A stretch of 64,000 nt of DNA from Promicromonospora iranensis. GTDB lineage: Bacteria > Actinomycetota > Actinomycetes > Actinomycetales > Cellulomonadaceae. A program made the position numbers and the translations under genes. Each line of letters opens with the position of its first letter. Positions within the stretch are counted from its first letter, which is position 1. The notes under the pieces are model-generated. The model did not search any database. It saw only the letters and a program-made list of their open reading frames with translations, and was not told the origin of the DNA. The DNA lies in contig NZ_JAJQQP010000010.1 in the NCBI RefSeq assembly GCF_028994805.1, forward strand, positions 1-64,000, given 5' to 3'. Positions 9,072-18,931 of this stretch are shown one piece after another.

Positions 9072-9981
9072 CCTCTCCCCTGGCACCGCCACGTCCGCCA
9101 CAGATGACATCACTCCAGCACCCGCCAGACAGCTGCGCACCCGAGGCGGCTCCCGCTCCCGGCGCGGGATCAGCGGCTGGATCGTGCTCCTGATCATCGC
9201 CGCCGCGGCACTTCTCATGATCTTTCCGTTCTGGATCGCGATCATCAACGGGTTCAAGCCCGCAGCCGACTACATCCAGGACGGCCCGATCTCGCTGCCG
9301 AGCCAGCTCGACTTCTCCGCACTCGTGGACTTCTGGCGCGGTGTCGACTTCAACCGGAAGCTCCTCAACAGCGTCGCCATCTCCGGCAGCGTGGCGCTCA
9401 TCGCAGCGGTGCTCTCGCTGCTGAGCGCCTTCGCGATCGGAATCGGGCGCATCAAGGGAAGGGTGTGGATCCTGGCGGTCTTCATGGTCGCTTTTACCAT
9501 CCCGCAGGAGGCGCTCGTCTACCCCCTGTTCGTCCTGACCCGCGACCTCGGCCTCTACGACACCCTGGCCGGCGTCATCATCATTCTCGCCGTCCTGCAG
9601 AGCGCGTTCGGGACCTACATGCTCTCGTCCGTCCTGGGAGCGTTCCCCAAGGAGATGCTCGAGGCCGCGCGCCTGGACGGTGCAAACAGGCGCCAGATCC
9701 TCGGGCGGATCGTCCTACCCCTGACCCGGCCCACCTTGTCGGTGCTGGTCACGTTCTTCTTCATCTGGACATGGAACGACTTCTTCCTGCCCCTGATCCT
9801 GCTGCCCTCCGCCGATAACCAGACCGTGTCGGTTGCCCTCGGCGCGCTCTCCGGCCAGTACACCTCGGACCCGACCGCACTGGCGGCGGCCTCCCTCGCC
9901 GGCATCCTGCCCGCCCTGGTCTTCTTCCTCATCTTCCAGCGCACGCTCATGCGTGGCGTCAACCTCGGCGCCGTCAAGTAA
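9058..9981 (+). CDS. Sugar ABC transporter permease (MalG/UgpE type)
   Basis: Second channel subunit of the importer, 307 residues. A hydrophilic N-terminal tail of about 45 residues precedes six predicted membrane segments. The EAA motif reads EMLEAARLDGANRRQILGRIVLPL. Starts inside the end of the preceding gene (14-base overlap) with AGAAGGG as ribosome-binding site. About 115 bases separate it from the GH13 gene; no hairpin is seen there, so the operon probably continues. Confidence 0.93.
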   Translation: MTVDNLSPGTATSATDDITPAPARQLRTRGGSRSRRGISGWIVLLIIAAAALLMIFPFWIAIINGFKPAADYIQDGPISLPSQLDFSALVDFWRGVDFNRKLLNSVAISGSVALIAAVLSLLSAFAIGIGRIKGRVWILAVFMVAFTIPQEALVYPLFVLTRDLGLYDTLAGVIIILAVLQSAFGTYMLSSVLGAFPKEMLEAARLDGANRRQILGRIVLPLTRPTLSVLVTFFFIWTWNDFFLPLILLPSADNQTVSVALGALSGQYTSDPTALAAASLAGILPALVFFLIFQRTLMRGVNLGAVK

Positions 9982-10096
9982 AGCCCCAGCCCTGGCCCAT
10001 GCCCGCAGCCCGGTTGACCGCAGCCCGCTACCAGGCCAGGACCCATCCCGATCCCGGCCGATCCCGGGTCCAGCCGACCACCCACAAGGACAGCAC

Positions 10097-11833
10097 ATGA
10101 CGCTCACGCGGACCGACCATGACACGACCACAACCGATGCCCAGTGGTGGAAGAGCGCCGTCGTCTACCAGATCTACCCCCGATCGTTCGCAGACTCGAA
10201 CGGTGACGGCATCGGCGACCTGCCCGGCATCCGCAGCCGACTGGACCACCTGCAACGACTCGGCATCGACGTCATCTGGCTCTCCCCGATCTACCGCTCG
10301 CCCCACGCCGACAACGGCTACGACATCAGCGACTACCAGGACATCGACCCGGTCTTCGGAACCCTTGCCGACTTCGACGGCCTCCTCGCGGACGTTCACC
10401 AGCGTGGCATGAAGCTCGTCATGGACCTCGTCGTCAATCACACCAGCGACGAACACCCTTGGTTCCGCGAGTCGCGGTCGAGCAGCGACAACCCCAAGCG
10501 CGACTGGTACTGGTGGCGACCCGCGCGCGACGGTTTCGAACCCGGCGACCCAGGGGCCGAACCGACCAACTGGGAGTCTTTCTTCTCGGGCCCCACCTGG
10601 ACGCTCGATCCGATCACCGGCGAGTACTACCTGCACCTGTTCGACCCCAAGCAGCCCGACCTCAACTGGGAGAACCCCGAGGTTCGCCACGCCGTGTACG
10701 CCATGATGCGCTGGTGGCTCGACCGGGGCGTCGACGGCTTCCGCATGGACGTCATCAACCTCATCTCAAAAGACACAACGCTTCCTGATGGCGCACCGGG
10801 AGCCTCTGGGCTGGGCAACGGGTTCCCCCACTATGCGAACGGTCCACGCATTCACGAGTTCATGCAGGAGATGCATCGTGAGGTCTTCGCCGGGCGGGAC
10901 GGGCAATACCTCACGGTCGGGGAGATGCCTGGCGTCACGTGGCAGGACGCGGTCCTGTTCACCGATCCCGCGCGGCACGAGCTCGACATGGTGTTCCAGT
11001 TCGAGCACGTCAACCTCGACCACGGTCCGGGCGGCAAGTTCGACCCCCGCCCGCTGCGGGTGTCCGACCTCAAGGCCTCCCTCGGGCGCTGGCAGCGCGA
11101 GCTGGGCACGGCCGGCTGGAACAGTCTCTACCTCGGAAACCATGACCAGCCGCGCAGCGTCTCCCGGTTCGGCGACGACGGTGCGCACTGGCGCGAGTCC
11201 GCCACGGCTCTGGCCACCGTGCTGCACATGCACCGTGGCACGCCCTACGTCTACCAGGGCGAGGAGATCGGCATGACCAACGTGCCCTTCGCCACCGCCG
11301 AGGACCTGCGCGACATCGAGTCGCTCAACCACTACCGCAAAACTGTCGCGACCGGTCAGGACCCCGAGCGCGCCATGGCGGCCATCCGACACATCGGACG
11401 CGACAACGCACGCACACCGGTGCAGTGGGACGACGGCCCCCAGGCCGGTTTCACGACCGGGACAGCCTGGATCGGCGTCAACCCGAACCACACCTGGCTC
11501 AACGCCGCCGGCCAGTACGACGACCCCGAGTCTGTCTTCTGCCACTACCAGCGCCTCATCGAGCTACGGCGCACACTTCCCGTCGTCGCGCACGGCGACT
11601 TCCAGATGCTCCTGGCCGACCACCCCGCCGTGTACGCCTACCAACGCCAGCGCGAAGGAACGACGCTGCTCGTCGTGGCTAACCTCGCGAGCGAGCAGGC
11701 AGACGTCGCCCTCGACGTCGAGCACTACGACCTGCTGCTGAGCAACATCGAGCCGTACACGCCCTCCACGAACGGGCAGCTCGTGCTTACCCCCTGGGAG
11801 GCCCGGATCTACATCACGACGTCCCCAAGGTGA
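10097..11833 (+). CDS. GH13 alpha-glucosidase (oligo-1,6-glucosidase type)
   Basis: Cytoplasmic enzyme of 578 residues that releases glucose from imported isomalto-oligosaccharides. There is no signal peptide. The GH13 conserved regions are all present: DLVVNHTS, GVDGFRMDVI with the nucleophile Asp218, VGEMPG with the acid Glu276, and GNHDQPR with Asp350. The N-terminal VVYQIYPRSF and the Val after the region II Asp are typical of alpha-1,6-specific members. ATG 10097 lies 7 bases after AAGGACAG. Last gene of the operon, closed by the hairpin at 11864. Substrate preference is inferred from family motifs and the GH49 neighbours. Confidence 0.94.
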   Translation: MTLTRTDHDTTTTDAQWWKSAVVYQIYPRSFADSNGDGIGDLPGIRSRLDHLQRLGIDVIWLSPIYRSPHADNGYDISDYQDIDPVFGTLADFDGLLADVHQRGMKLVMDLVVNHTSDEHPWFRESRSSSDNPKRDWYWWRPARDGFEPGDPGAEPTNWESFFSGPTWTLDPITGEYYLHLFDPKQPDLNWENPEVRHAVYAMMRWWLDRGVDGFRMDVINLISKDTTLPDGAPGASGLGNGFPHYANGPRIHEFMQEMHREVFAGRDGQYLTVGEMPGVTWQDAVLFTDPARHELDMVFQFEHVNLDHGPGGKFDPRPLRVSDLKASLGRWQRELGTAGWNSLYLGNHDQPRSVSRFGDDGAHWRESATALATVLHMHRGTPYVYQGEEIGMTNVPFATAEDLRDIESLNHYRKTVATGQDPERAMAAIRHIGRDNARTPVQWDDGPQAGFTTGTAWIGVNPNHTWLNAAGQYDDPESVFCHYQRLIELRRTLPVVAHGDFQMLLADHPAVYAYQRQREGTTLLVVANLASEQADVALDVEHYDLLLSNIEPYTPSTNGQLVLTPWEARIYITTSPR

Positions 11834-11863
11834 CGCGGGACACGTCAATGCATCGCATCCAGG

Positions 11864-11895
11864 CGGCGTGACGAGCCAAGTAGCTCGTCACGCCG
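11864..11895 (+). terminator. Terminator of the dextran importer operon
   Basis: Perfect 13-bp stem (11864-11876 with 11883-11895) around the loop CAAGTA, 31 bases past the GH13 stop codon. No U-tract follows. Confidence 0.8.
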
Positions 11896-12085
11896 TCGGC
11901 GCCGACCAGGAGACCACACCACTCCGCGAAGGAAGGCCCGTAGTGCCGACTCATGCACGGGCACTTCCGTGGGGCTGGCTACACCGGCGAATACTGGTGT
12001 GAGGTCGTCGGGTTCACCATGGAGCCGTCAAAACAGGTCTGCAGGCGCGTCGCCCGTCCGCGGATGTTTTAGATCACCGCCTCGC
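11896..12085. other. Gene-free stretch between the dextran operon and the reductase relic
   Basis: No convincing gene. The only short frame worth noting is 39 codons at 11953-12072 on the plus strand, with no clear ribosome-binding site and no recognised similarity. Together with the adjoining relic it makes 11834-12455 the longest stretch in the window without an intact gene, which suggests past deletion or insertion here. Confidence 0.5.
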
Positions 12086-12301
12086 CTAGCTGTACTGAAC
12101 CCGGCGGGTTGGGACTTTCGCGTCGTTACGGTAGTAACGCGCGGTGTCGATGTGGCGATAACCCGCCCCCAACGCGGCTCCCACGAGCCTCTCGGTCTCG
12201 GTCGGCGGCACGAGGTAGGCCCCGAAGCAGATCCTCGGGATGTCCCGGCCATCGTTCAGCGTGACGCCGCTCATGCGGGCGGTGGTGATGGTGCTGATCA
12301 T
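12086..12301 (-). pseudogene. Aldo/keto reductase relic (N-terminal 70 residues only)
   Basis: The translation contains LNDGRDIPRICFGAYLVPP followed by GAGYRHIDTARYYRND, the start of an NADPH-dependent aldo/keto reductase of the 2,5-diketo-D-gluconate reductase type, including the Asp of HIDTA and the Tyr region. Family members have about 275 residues, but this frame stops after about 70 at 12086, directly after the first active-site strand. No continuation was recognised in the downstream sequence. Interpreted as a truncated remnant beside the GH92 cluster. Confidence 0.7.
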
Positions 12302-12455
12302 GGCGCGACACAACCTTCGCCCGCAGATGACCGCTTCCTGGCATGGCACGGTCCCGACATCAACCACCGCCGCTACGGACGCGTGAGTAGTACTGGCAGA
12401 CCTAGGGACGGTGAAGGTTCTGGTTGCCGCTCCCAGAGCGGCCAAGACTGGCTCC

Positions 12456-12962
12456 ATGAACACCACGGCCACTCCACTCATCACCCGCTCCGACACGACG
12501 GTTCCGGTGACCGTCTTCGCCCGTACGACGGCCACGCCCCGCAAGGCGTTCGACGTCATCGCCCCCATCGACCTCACCACGGTCTTCCACCCGGTGTTCC
12601 CCTTCCCGGGGGTCACCGAGGTCCGGAACCAGACACAGTCGTGGGACCACGCCGGCCCATCGCGGAACCCCACCTTCGGTGACGGCTCTCAGGCCACCGA
12701 GCGCCTCACCGAGTACGTGGCCGGACATGGCTTCGCCTACGAGCTGACCGAGTTCACCAACGTCCTCGGCAGTCTCGCCGCCGGGGTGCGAGGCGAGTGG
12801 TCCTTCTTCCCCGACGGCGACGGCAGCTCGATCCGCTGGACCTACGAGTTCAAGCCGCTCCGCGGACGCCGGCTCATCCTCGCGGGCCCGTTCCGACCCC
12901 TGTGGCGCCGCTACATGCAACGAGCCCTCGACCGGATGGTCGACGTCGTCGAAGCAGCCTGA
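12456..12962 (+). CDS. SRPBCC-family protein (polyketide cyclase/dehydrase-like)
   Basis: Small cytoplasmic protein of 168 residues with the START/Bet v 1-like helix-grip pattern: an N-terminal strand (PVTVFARTTATPRKAFDVIAP), central strands including GEWSFFPDGDGSSIRW, and a long C-terminal helix ending YMQRALDRMVDVVEAA. Such proteins bind hydrophobic ligands; the ligand is unknown here. The start is uncertain: ATG 12456 fits the family N-terminus, while a GTG at 12411 in the same frame has AGGG close upstream. Convergent with the GH92 gene, 84 bases apart. Confidence 0.75.
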   Translation: MNTTATPLITRSDTTVPVTVFARTTATPRKAFDVIAPIDLTTVFHPVFPFPGVTEVRNQTQSWDHAGPSRNPTFGDGSQATERLTEYVAGHGFAYELTEFTNVLGSLAAGVRGEWSFFPDGDGSSIRWTYEFKPLRGRRLILAGPFRPLWRRYMQRALDRMVDVVEAA

Positions 12963-13046
12963 CCACTGCGGACGCGCTCCGTTGCCCTCCTCGACATCGG
13001 GATCTGCCGACTGCTCAGCGGGCCCGCGTAGCGGAGGGCAAGATGC

Positions 13047-16000
13047 TCAGCCCGCAGCCCCATAAGAAGCCGTCCTGTCGCCCATGACCGTCTCGCCCCC
13101 GACCACCCCGGTGACGGTGACCGTCACCTCGCCGGCCGGGATCGACGCCTGGCGCGAGTTCATCGACACGTTCGCCGACGCTCCCGGCTGCACCGCGGTG
13201 AACGACCTCGAGCCATAGGCTGTCTCGACCTCCAGGTCGAGTGGGATCCCCGCACCGTTCGTCACCGCGACGGAGACGTACTGCTTCCCCGCCAGGGTGC
13301 GCGTCGTGGCGGACACCGACACCTGCCGGATCACCCTCCACTCGAGCTGACCAGCTGCGGCCTGGAGCACGCGCTGGGCCTCGTCGGCCTCGTCCTGCGT
13401 CGTCCGGTCAGCCGCGGCGATCCGCCTCGCCTCGTCGAGCGCGGCACGGAAGACGGCGAAGTCGATGGAGACGTACCGGTCCTCGCCGGCGAGCAGCGGT
13501 GCGGCGTCGTCGACGGCCGCGGTCAGGCCGGTGAGGTCGACCTCGGGGCCCTCCTGCGGTTCCGGGCCGAGCTCGAACCACTGCAGGTTCGCGACGTAGT
13601 TGAACTCCTGACCCGAGACGGCGTCCGCTCGCATGACCACGATCACTGTGTGCGTGCCCGAGACCGCCTCGTCGAGCTCCGCGGTCGTCTCCACGTAGTT
13701 GGCCCACCCGCCCGTCTTCGGCAGGTCGACGGTCCCGACCCTCGTCGCCTCGCTCACCTCGTCGAGGTAGAACTCGAGCCGGCGGTTGTCGCCCACGCGG
13801 TCGTCACGGGTGGATGCGCTCACCGTGACCTGGGTGAGGGGGTCCGGGCCGAGATCCCGACCGTCGTAGGTCAGCCGGCCACCGTCCCAGGTGCCGCCGA
13901 CGTTGCCGGCGGGCGGCTCACCGCCCTCCTTCTTCAGGCCGTTGCCGTTGTCGGCGTCATAGGTCTCGGCCTCGATCCGCACCGGTGCGGCCGTCTCGGG
14001 GCCGTCCTCGGCCGTCTTCATGAACTGCGCCCAGTCGAGATTCGCGACCCACGAGTTCGGTTGGGACGGGTCGGGCGTACCGCCGAAGACGAGGTAGATC
14101 CGGTTCGACCCGTCGAGCGCCTCGCGGTCGTCGACCGTCGCCTCGGCGGTGACGTAGTCGTTCCACCCGTCGGTGGTCTCCAGATCGACACGGGCGGCGA
14201 CCGGACCGTCCACGGCACCGACACGCACCTCGACAAACTCGTCCGTGGCGCTGTCTCCGGGATGGTTGGCGTGGCGCAGCGTGACCCGCTGAGGGAGCTT
14301 CCCTCCGAAGTCGATGCCGTCGTACGCGATCCAGGAACCCACCTGGACGCCGCCGATGTTGCCGTTCTCGGGGCTCAGCCTTCCGCCGGACGAGGCGTCG
14401 AACTCCTCCGCCTCGAGCACCCGGTAGGGCGTCCCCGCGATCTGCAGGGCGTCCGCCGTCCTCGTGAGCCGGTCGAGCGCCGCCCGCAGGTCGTCGTCCG
14501 AGGCCGACTCGTTCGCGAGAGTCTCCGTCGCGCCGTCACGGGCCTTCTCGAAGGCGGAGAAGGATGCCGCGGAGTACGCCCCACGGACGACGAGCTCGGC
14601 CTCGGCCAGCAGCTCGCCCAGCTTCTCGCGCCACCGCTGGTCCCGCTCGATCGTGACGGTCGCCAGGCCCGAGATCCCGTCGCCGCGGACGCCCGCCGCC
14701 GCCGTCCCGTCGAAGGCCGCGTCCGCGAAGTCCAGGCCGAAGGTCGCGCGCTGCGCGTCCCCGAGCGAACCGGTCAGCCGGAGCGTCGCGCTGTCCGCGT
14801 CGTCCAGGACCGCGGTCGCCGTCACGCTCTCGGGGAGGCCGGGAAGCGCCAGGGCGCCGTCTGCGACGAGATCCCGCCCCTTCGCCCCCGCGAAGCGTGC
14901 CCCACTCAGCGTGAGCGTCGCGGAGACGTCGACCGCACCGTCCGCTGCCGCCTTGAGCCGCGTCGGGTCCATGCTCAGCGTCGCGCCCTCGAAGTTCACC
15001 CGGAACGCGAGCTCGCGGGTGCCGGTCGAGGGTGCGCGCGAGAAGGCCTTGTCGGAGATCGTCACCGTGAGGTCGTCGATGCCGTCCAGCGCCCCGGACC
15101 GCTCCGCGGAACCCTCGAGCGACAGCCGCACGCGGCGGTCTGCCGTGCGCTCCGCCACGAAGGTCAGGCCCGCGGGCACGTTCTCGGCGGTGATGGCATC
15201 CGCGAGACTGTCACCGTCCGCTCCTGCGAACGTGCCGTTCGCGAGTCGCAGGTCGATGCTGTTGCCGATCGTTCCGTCACCGGCCCGCGCCTCGGTGAAC
15301 GTCCGCGAGGACACCGAGACGGCGCTGATCGGGTCGTAGACCGAGCTCGGCAGCTCGTCGCTCAGCGACGGCGCCGCGACCGAGTCGGCTGCCCAGCCCG
15401 AGGGCTCCTCCCCCATCCGGAAGTCCAGCTCGCCACCGGCGGTGAGCTGGTCGTACGTCAGCCAGGTGCGGTCGAACGCCTCGCCGTTCAGGCTCGCCGA
15501 CTGGATGTAGTAGGCGTCGGGCGACACCCCGTCCGCGGAGATGTCGAAGGTGCGGCCGGAGGGATAGCTGATCCGCACGTTCTCGAAGAACGGCGTGCCG
15601 ATCTGGTACTCGTCGGATCCGGCGGCCACGGGGAACAGCCCCAGGGCGGCCGCGACGAAGGTGGACGACATCGTCCCGGTGTCGTTGTCCATCGTGGGCA
15701 GGAAGCCCTGCGGGTCGTTCTTGAACACCTTCGTCTTCACGGGCGGCGTGAACTCGCCGCCGCCCGACGGCACCTCGTGGGTACCGCCGGTCGCGATGTA
15801 CCGGTTCCACGTCTCCTTCGTGTAGATGTTCCGCACCCAGTGCTGGGTCCGCGCAGGGGCTCCGACGTAGTTGAACAGGTACGGCGCCTGCAGGTCGATC
15901 TCGTTCGTGTTGGCGTGCAGCATGCGCTTGCCGTCCTCGGGCGCCTGCTCGCCGAACATGAAGCTGAGCGCCTCCCGCGTGGTCTCCTCGCCGCCCATCT

Positions 16001-17744
16001 TGTCGATGAGCCCGCCCATGTCGGCCGCGGCGTACCAGTGGTACTGCCACAGCGTGCCCTGGTAGAGGTTCGCAGCTTCGAACCGCTCGGGATCCGCGTC
16101 GACCCAGGCGCCGTTCGCGTCCTTGGGGAAGATCAGCCCGGTCCTGGTGCCGTCGGCCAGGGTGACGGCGTTCGGCTTGAACAGGTTCGTCCAGTTGGCG
16201 GCGCGCAGGCGGTAGTGCTGCGCCTCGTCCGTCTTCCCGAGCGCGTCGGCGATCGTCGCCATGGCCCAGTCGTCGTAGGAGGTGCCGAGCGTGTCGTCGA
16301 CCTCGTTCGCGATGTAGCCGCGGCGTGCGTTCCCCTCGTCGGCGTAGCCGCCCTGCGACTGCGAGACGAGGGCGGGCCAGGCCTGGCCGAGACCGCGCAG
16401 CTGCGCGCCCTTGGCGACCGCGTCGGCGACGACGATCGCGGCGCGCTCGAAGCGCACGGTGGGCACGGAGTGGGTGACGTTCGACAGGGACCCCTTGCCG
16501 GTGCTCGCGAACGATCCGTAGAGGTCGACGACCGACTGGGCCATGTCGCGGAACACCTCCGGGTAGCCGATCGCGAGGATCTCGTACTTGCGGAAGTCGT
16601 CCCAGAATCCCCAGCCGTCATAGTGCGTGTAGCCGTCGGCCTGGTGCACCTCGCCGTCGAGGCCGCGGTACGTGCCGCTCGTGCTCGTCGCGTTCACCGG
16701 CGTCCCGAACATGCGGTACAGGTGCGTGTAGAACAGCGTCTGCAGCTCGCCGTCCGGGTCGCTCGTCCCGGATGCCGTCACGGCGAGCCGGCCGAGGATC
16801 TCGTTCCATGCGGCCCTCGTCTCCTGGCGCACCTGCTCGAAGGAGCGGTCCCCCATCTCGGCGGCCAGGTCGATCTTCGCCTGCTCGACGCTGATGGGCG
16901 AGATGGCCACCGTGAGCCCGACCTGCTGCCCCGCGTCCACCTCGAAGTCGAGGATCGCACCGATGTCGGTGCCGTCGCGCTGCGGTTGCCCGGAGAGGTC
17001 ACCGGAGCCGCCCCAGGTGCGCACACCCGCCGCCGGTGCCGTCGTCTCCACGTAGTAGTGCATCCGGTAGTCGTAGCCGTTGAAGTGGCCGGTGAAGTCA
17101 CCCGAGAGCGCGACGCGTCCGTCGTCCAGCGTCTCGTAGCCGAGCGTGGCGCCCCTGCGGCTCGTGAAGTTGTTGCGCAGGTCGACGACGAGGGAGGCGG
17201 TTCCCGCCTCCGGGAAGGTGAAGCGGTCCTGTCCCGTGCGCACGTCGGTGGTCGCCTCGGCGCGGATCGCGCCGGCGTCGGTCGCGAGGTCGACGGCGTA
17301 GTACCCCGGCTCGGCCTTTTCGTCCGCGTGGCTGTAGTCCTTCGCGTAGGTGCCGGTTCCCGGACGACTCGTGTACTTCTGGTACGTCGGCACGACGAGG
17401 AGGTCGCCGCCGGCACCCGAGCCGCCGACGCCGTTGAGGTTGGTGTGCGTGAAGCCCGAGATCTGGTCCTCGGCGTAGTCGTAGCCCGAGTGCGAGCGGC
17501 CCGGAGCCGTCATCGGGTTGATCTTGACGATCGAGGTCGGTGCCTCCGCGCCGACGAGGTCCTGGCCGAAGTCGTCCTCGGTCGAGACGAAGGGGTTGAC
17601 GAGACCGGCGTAGTCGGTCGCGTCCGCCACCGCAGCGGCGGCGGACGGTGCGGTGCCCGCGGAGACGCTGGACAGGCCGGCTCCGATCAGCGCGACGGCC
17701 GCGACCGCGGCGGTCAGACGAAGAGAACGAGATGCGAGGGACAT
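13047..17744 (-). CDS. Giant secreted GH92 alpha-mannosidase with two CBM6 domains and FIVAR helices
   Basis: Exported 1565-residue enzyme expected to remove alpha-1,2/1,3-mannose from mannan or N-glycans in a calcium-dependent reaction. Signal peptide about 1-38. The GH92 N-terminal beta domain begins at LVNPFVSTEDDFGQD; the catalytic (alpha/alpha) barrel ends with the hallmark MDNDTGTMSS (Asp686 and Asp688) and ALGLFPVAAGSDEYQIG. Then follow Ig-like repeats (about 800-1030), a FIVAR-type helical segment (about 1035-1098), two CBM6 modules (about 1105-1245 and 1254-1395, the second starting VRIEAETY), a second helical segment, and a C-terminal beta module (about 1470-1565) shared with the phosphoesterase encoded upstream. 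ATG 17744 follows GGAGAAAG. Lies 28 bases after the DUF916-like gene, so co-transcribed with it. Confidence 0.93.
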   Translation of the reverse strand: MSLASRSLRLTAAVAAVALIGAGLSSVSAGTAPSAAAAVADATDYAGLVNPFVSTEDDFGQDLVGAEAPTSIVKINPMTAPGRSHSGYDYAEDQISGFTHTNLNGVGGSGAGGDLLVVPTYQKYTSRPGTGTYAKDYSHADEKAEPGYYAVDLATDAGAIRAEATTDVRTGQDRFTFPEAGTASLVVDLRNNFTSRRGATLGYETLDDGRVALSGDFTGHFNGYDYRMHYYVETTAPAAGVRTWGGSGDLSGQPQRDGTDIGAILDFEVDAGQQVGLTVAISPISVEQAKIDLAAEMGDRSFEQVRQETRAAWNEILGRLAVTASGTSDPDGELQTLFYTHLYRMFGTPVNATSTSGTYRGLDGEVHQADGYTHYDGWGFWDDFRKYEILAIGYPEVFRDMAQSVVDLYGSFASTGKGSLSNVTHSVPTVRFERAAIVVADAVAKGAQLRGLGQAWPALVSQSQGGYADEGNARRGYIANEVDDTLGTSYDDWAMATIADALGKTDEAQHYRLRAANWTNLFKPNAVTLADGTRTGLIFPKDANGAWVDADPERFEAANLYQGTLWQYHWYAAADMGGLIDKMGGEETTREALSFMFGEQAPEDGKRMLHANTNEIDLQAPYLFNYVGAPARTQHWVRNIYTKETWNRYIATGGTHEVPSGGGEFTPPVKTKVFKNDPQGFLPTMDNDTGTMSSTFVAAALGLFPVAAGSDEYQIGTPFFENVRISYPSGRTFDISADGVSPDAYYIQSASLNGEAFDRTWLTYDQLTAGGELDFRMGEEPSGWAADSVAAPSLSDELPSSVYDPISAVSVSSRTFTEARAGDGTIGNSIDLRLANGTFAGADGDSLADAITAENVPAGLTFVAERTADRRVRLSLEGSAERSGALDGIDDLTVTISDKAFSRAPSTGTRELAFRVNFEGATLSMDPTRLKAAADGAVDVSATLTLSGARFAGAKGRDLVADGALALPGLPESVTATAVLDDADSATLRLTGSLGDAQRATFGLDFADAAFDGTAAAGVRGDGISGLATVTIERDQRWREKLGELLAEAELVVRGAYSAASFSAFEKARDGATETLANESASDDDLRAALDRLTRTADALQIAGTPYRVLEAEEFDASSGGRLSPENGNIGGVQVGSWIAYDGIDFGGKLPQRVTLRHANHPGDSATDEFVEVRVGAVDGPVAARVDLETTDGWNDYVTAEATVDDREALDGSNRIYLVFGGTPDPSQPNSWVANLDWAQFMKTAEDGPETAAPVRIEAETYDADNGNGLKKEGGEPPAGNVGGTWDGGRLTYDGRDLGPDPLTQVTVSASTRDDRVGDNRRLEFYLDEVSEATRVGTVDLPKTGGWANYVETTAELDEAVSGTHTVIVVMRADAVSGQEFNYVANLQWFELGPEPQEGPEVDLTGLTAAVDDAAPLLAGEDRYVSIDFAVFRAALDEARRIAAADRTTQDEADEAQRVLQAAAGQLEWRVIRQVSVSATTRTLAGKQYVSVAVTNGAGIPLDLEVETAYGSRSFTAVQPGASANVSMNSRQASIPAGEVTVTVTGVVGGETVMGDRTASYGAAG

Positions 17745-17772
17745 GACCAGTCTTTCTCCGGATCGGGTGGTG

Positions 17773-18843
17773 TCAGCTGTGGTGGGAGGGCGTGCGGGCG
17801 AGATCTGCCGCCGCGACCGAGGCACCGGCCTCGGCGAGCGCCTCCTCGCGTGCTCGCGCGACCAGCTCCGCGGTCCGTCGCTTCTCGCGACGACGGCGCC
17901 AGACGCTCCAGGTCGTCAGCAGCGCCGCCAGGACCAGGACGAGGAGCTGCGGCCAGGGCATGGCGAGAACTGTCGTCCGCGCGCTCGCGCGCTCGACGCC
18001 GGCGAACGAGAGCTCGTCGGAGATGGGCAGGGGCTGTGCCACCACGCTCACGTCGTAGGCGAGCAGTGGCCAGGCGTCCCGGAAGCGGACGGTCCCGTGC
18101 CGCGTCTCCCCCGGCGCGATCTCGACGATCTCGTCGCCGCGCAGGGTGCGGTCCCCGAGACCGAACGGGCCGGACAGGGAGATCTCAGGCCGCGCGTTCA
18201 AGCGGGTGTTTCCCGTGTTCTCGAGCTCGTACACGACGTCGACCGTGCCCGCCTCGAAGGGGTTCGGGTCGCCCGTGTAGGACGCCGATGCCGTGAGGCC
18301 GAGCGCTGGGGCGAGCTCGCCCAGCACGCGCGTCATCACGCGGAATCCCACCCGCGACTCGACCGCGACCTCGCCTCCGCCCGTCGAGTGCACGCTCGCG
18401 GCGACGCCGGCGGCGTGGTCGCCCGGTTCGGCGTCGTCAGGAACGGTCACCGTGAACGGCACGACCTCGGCCGCGCCGGCGGCGACGGTCACGCTCTCCG
18501 GCAGCTCGATCCACGTGCCTGCCGCGACCGACTCCTGGTCGGAGGGAAGCATGTTGAAGCGGCCCGTGTCGGTGAAGTATCCGTCGGCGGAGGTCAGCAG
18601 GAACTCCACCGCGTCGTCGCTGTGGTTGACGACGACCATGTGCTCGGTGCGCGACTGGCCCGGGTCCGCCGCCCACTCGACCCAGGCCCGGCCGTCCTCA
18701 CCCTTCTCGTCGCCCGGGCGCACCGACCACGTCACGACGTCGTCCTGTGCGGCGCGGGCGGGCGCGGCGGCGGCGGGCGCGGCCGCCAGCGACGAGGCGG
18801 CGACGAGCGTCAGGACAGCGAGCGGGACGAGCGGGTTCTTCAC
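17773..18843 (-). CDS. Membrane-anchored DUF916-like (WxL-interacting protein type) surface protein
   Basis: Predicted cell-surface anchor or assembly partner, 356 residues. A signal peptide (1-32) precedes two Ig-like domains: the first about 38-170 (WVEWAADPGQSRTEHMVVVN, a typical DUF916 pattern), the second about 180-285. One membrane helix (about 290-312, PWPQLLVLVLAALLTTW) and a strongly basic tail (WRRRREKRR) follow, so both domains face outward. In Firmicutes such proteins hold WxL-domain proteins on peptidoglycan in Csc clusters; the role here is inferred by analogy. GTG 18843 has AGGAG 8 bases upstream. Sits between a small exported protein and GH92. Confidence 0.7.
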   Translation of the reverse strand: MKNPLVPLAVLTLVAASSLAAAPAAAAPARAAQDDVVTWSVRPGDEKGEDGRAWVEWAADPGQSRTEHMVVVNHSDDAVEFLLTSADGYFTDTGRFNMLPSDQESVAAGTWIELPESVTVAAGAAEVVPFTVTVPDDAEPGDHAAGVAASVHSTGGGEVAVESRVGFRVMTRVLGELAPALGLTASASYTGDPNPFEAGTVDVVYELENTGNTRLNARPEISLSGPFGLGDRTLRGDEIVEIAPGETRHGTVRFRDAWPLLAYDVSVVAQPLPISDELSFAGVERASARTTVLAMPWPQLLVLVLAALLTTWSVWRRRREKRRTAELVARAREEALAEAGASVAAADLARTPSHHS

Positions 18844-18931
18844 GGGACGGGCTCCTGGGATCGGGGCAGGGCGACGAGAGCCGGGCGGGGAGCCGGAAGC
18901 GTGTCCGGCCTCCCCGCCCGACGCGAGGACG

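Noticed and set aside
13650-18296. A 1548-codon open frame on the plus strand opposite GH92 and the DUF916-like gene
   Set aside because: Arg/Val/Asp-rich with no domain, no ribosome-binding site and third-position bias belonging to the opposite strand; a high-GC shadow of the real genes.
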